Assembly (NCBI GenBank): GCA_964390305.1
Contig: CAYMHT010000078.1
Location: 1 to 12,648 of the forward strand
Length of the DNA: 12,648 nt
From: SKLM01 sp964390305
GTDB taxonomy: Bacteria > Chloroflexota > Anaerolineae > B4-G1
Direction of reading: 5' to 3'
Shown here piece after piece: positions 11,204-12,648 of this stretch; positions within the stretch are counted from its first letter, which is position 1, and each line of letters begins with the position of its first letter. A model generated the notes under the pieces. That model searched no databases, was not told where the DNA came from, and saw only the letters and a list, made by a program, of their open reading frames with translations. Position numbers and translations under genes: made by a program.

Positions 11204-12648
11204 ATGTTCGACTGGTTGCAGCGAAGGAGGCGGAGAGGGGCCACAGCCGGCCTCCAGGGGCGGACCATCGGCAAGTACCGCATTCTCGAGCCCCTCGGCC
11301 GCGGCGGTATGGCCCGCGTCTACCGCGCCTACCACCCCCAGCTCGATCGCTATGTGGCCGTCAAGGTCCTGCGCGCGGACCTGCTCGACGATGAGGCGTC
11401 CGATGCCGGCTCGTGGCGCGCTCGCTTCCAGCGTGAGGCCCGGGCCGTGGCCGCCCTGCGCCACCCGAACGTCGTCCGAGTGTACGACTTCGACGTCGAG
11501 GGCAATCTCTCGTACATCGTGATGGAGTGTCTTGAGGGCGACTCCCTCAAGACCCGTCTCAACGACTACCGCGTGCGCGGCGAGAGGATGCCCCTGGGCG
11601 AGGTCGTGCGCATCCTCCTCGACGTGCTCAACGGCCTCGCGTATGCCCACAGCGAGGGCATGGTCCACCGGGACCTGAAGCCCGCCAACGTCCTCCTCAC
11701 CCGGCGCAGGGACGCGGTGCTCGGCGACTTCGGGATCGCGCAGATCGTGGGCGGCACCCGCCATACCGTCCCGGGCGCCCTCATGGGCACCGTCAGCTAC
11801 ATGGCGCCCGAGCAGGGCCGGGAGGGGCGCAGCGACCGGCGCAGCGACGTCTACTCCATCGGGGTCATTTTCTACGAGATGCTCGTCCAGCGTCCTCCCT
11901 TCGAGGCGGACACGCCGCTGGCCGTGTTGATGAAACACGTCAACGATCCGCTCCCCCTCCCACGGGAGATCGATCCCCTAATTCCCGAGCCCTTCGAGCG
12001 CGTCATCCTGAAGGCTCTGGCCAAGGATCCCGATCACCGCTACCAGTCCGCCGCCGAGATGGCCCGGGGACTGCGCGAGGCGGCTCAGCAGGCCGAGGTG
12101 GAGCTGCCGGATCGCATCTCGCCGCCCCTCTCCTTTACCACGCCAGAGGCCCCCTCCGACTCCGTCGCTGTCTTCTCCGGGACGGAGCGCGAAGGAATGG
12201 GCGCCGTCGATTTCGCGGACGACGATACCCAGGCCGCGTCCGGCGAACCGTCCGCGTCGGAGTTCGCCGAAGACTTCGAGCATCGCCCGCTCCTCAGCGA
12301 CGTCCCCTGGCCAATTCTGATAGCAGCCGGCGTTCCCCTCGCCGTCAACGTCGTGGCCTTTGCGGCGGCCGCGCTCGTTGGATGGGAGCGGGTCTTCTCC
12401 ATCGCCTGGCCGGCGGAGCTGCTCCTGGTCGCCGGGTCGCTGAGCCTGGTGATGGCCATCGTGGAAGCCATCTGGTTGTTGGCTCCGGTCGGTATCGTGG
12501 CCGGGAATGCCCCGATCTTCCTCTACTGCACCCTCACCGGCAACTGGCGTCACTGGATCTTCCTGTGGGTCTTCGATCTCTGGCTGATGGCCGGCATGGT
12601 GTGGCTGACCGTCTGGCTGAAGCGCCACAGCGAGCGCTGCCGCGAGCT
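11204..12648 (+). CDS. Hanks-type Ser/Thr protein kinase with C-terminal membrane helices, cut by window end
   Basis: The frame is open from ATG 11204 to the window edge (481 codons), with GAAGGAAG just upstream. The kinase domain (about 24-285) is complete: glycine loop GRGGMARV (31-38), Lys53 in VAVKVL, the ERE-type helix FQREARAVAALRHPNVV, catalytic HRDLKPAN with D157 and N162, DFG (175-177), activation segment, and APE (201-203). An acidic Ser/Thr-rich linker (about 290-360) may be autophosphorylated. At least three membrane segments follow from about residue 367 (WPILIAAGVPLAVNVVAFAAA, AELLLVAGSLSLVMAIVEAI, and a Trp-rich FLWVFDLWLMAGMVWLTVWL). No PASTA or other sensor repeat is visible before the cut. 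It would phosphorylate Thr/Ser on cytoplasmic partners; the adjacent FHA regulator is the obvious candidate. Confidence 0.9.
   Translation, partial: MFDWLQRRRRRGATAGLQGRTIGKYRILEPLGRGGMARVYRAYHPQLDRYVAVKVLRADLLDDEASDAGSWRARFQREARAVAALRHPNVVRVYDFDVEGNLSYIVMECLEGDSLKTRLNDYRVRGERMPLGEVVRILLDVLNGLAYAHSEGMVHRDLKPANVLLTRRRDAVLGDFGIAQIVGGTRHTVPGALMGTVSYMAPEQGREGRSDRRSDVYSIGVIFYEMLVQRPPFEADTPLAVLMKHVNDPLPLPREIDPLIPEPFERVILKALAKDPDHRYQSAAEMARGLREAAQQAEVELPDRISPPLSFTTPEAPSDSVAVFSGTEREGMGAVDFADDDTQAASGEPSASEFAEDFEHRPLLSDVPWPILIAAGVPLAVNVVAFAAAALVGWERVFSIAWPAELLLVAGSLSLVMAIVEAIWLLAPVGIVAGNAPIFLYCTLTGNWRHWIFLWVFDLWLMAGMVWLTVWLKRHSERCRE

Overview
The window is GC-rich bacterial DNA whose genes all read on the + strand, apart from the first codons of a divergent gene at the left edge. 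Strong Shine-Dalgarno sites, lipoproteins with Thr-Pro-rich linkers, an amphi-Trp protein, a DUF4332 protein, an FHA-winged-helix regulator and a Hanks-type kinase together suggest a Chloroflexota (Anaerolineae-like) genome. That assignment is inference from gene content only. Two runs of exactly 100 N (1436-1535 and 10235-10334) show that this is a scaffold, probably from a draft or metagenomic assembly.

Left part (1-2103): a regulatory region with two back-to-back sigma-70-type promoters and a perfect 9+9 bp palindrome precedes a TrmB-family regulator. An amphi-Trp domain protein follows. Next comes a scrambled stretch where a short piece of a class I SAM-methyltransferase runs, across the first N gap, in frame into an isoprenylcysteine-methyltransferase-like membrane protein. 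The gap is flanked by the same 28 bp on both sides, so it is probably spurious, and closing it restores one open frame.

Middle part (2142-8707): a MacAB-like ABC exporter made of two tandem paralogous lipoprotein adaptors, one large permease that is two FtsX/MacB-type permeases fused head to tail, and a LolD/MacB-type ATPase. A self-promoted toxin-antitoxin pair (AbrB/MazE-type antitoxin, PIN toxin) sits between the adaptors and the permease. A 24-codon leader ORF ends on the permease start codon, which has no ribosome binding site of its own. A TTTCACG-type repeat lies between permease and ATPase.

Right part (8838-12648): a promoter with an overlapping palindrome and a leader hairpin precedes a 76-residue orphan protein. 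After it come a cytoplasmic LysM protein with a long charged helix, a DUF4332 (helix-hairpin-helix) protein preceded by an 11-bp hairpin, an FHA-winged-helix regulator without a receiver domain, and a Ser/Thr protein kinase with C-terminal membrane helices that runs off the window. The last two could form a kinase-to-FHA phospho-signalling pair. I see no tRNA, rRNA, CRISPR array or transposase, and no gene-free stretch longer than 300 bases.
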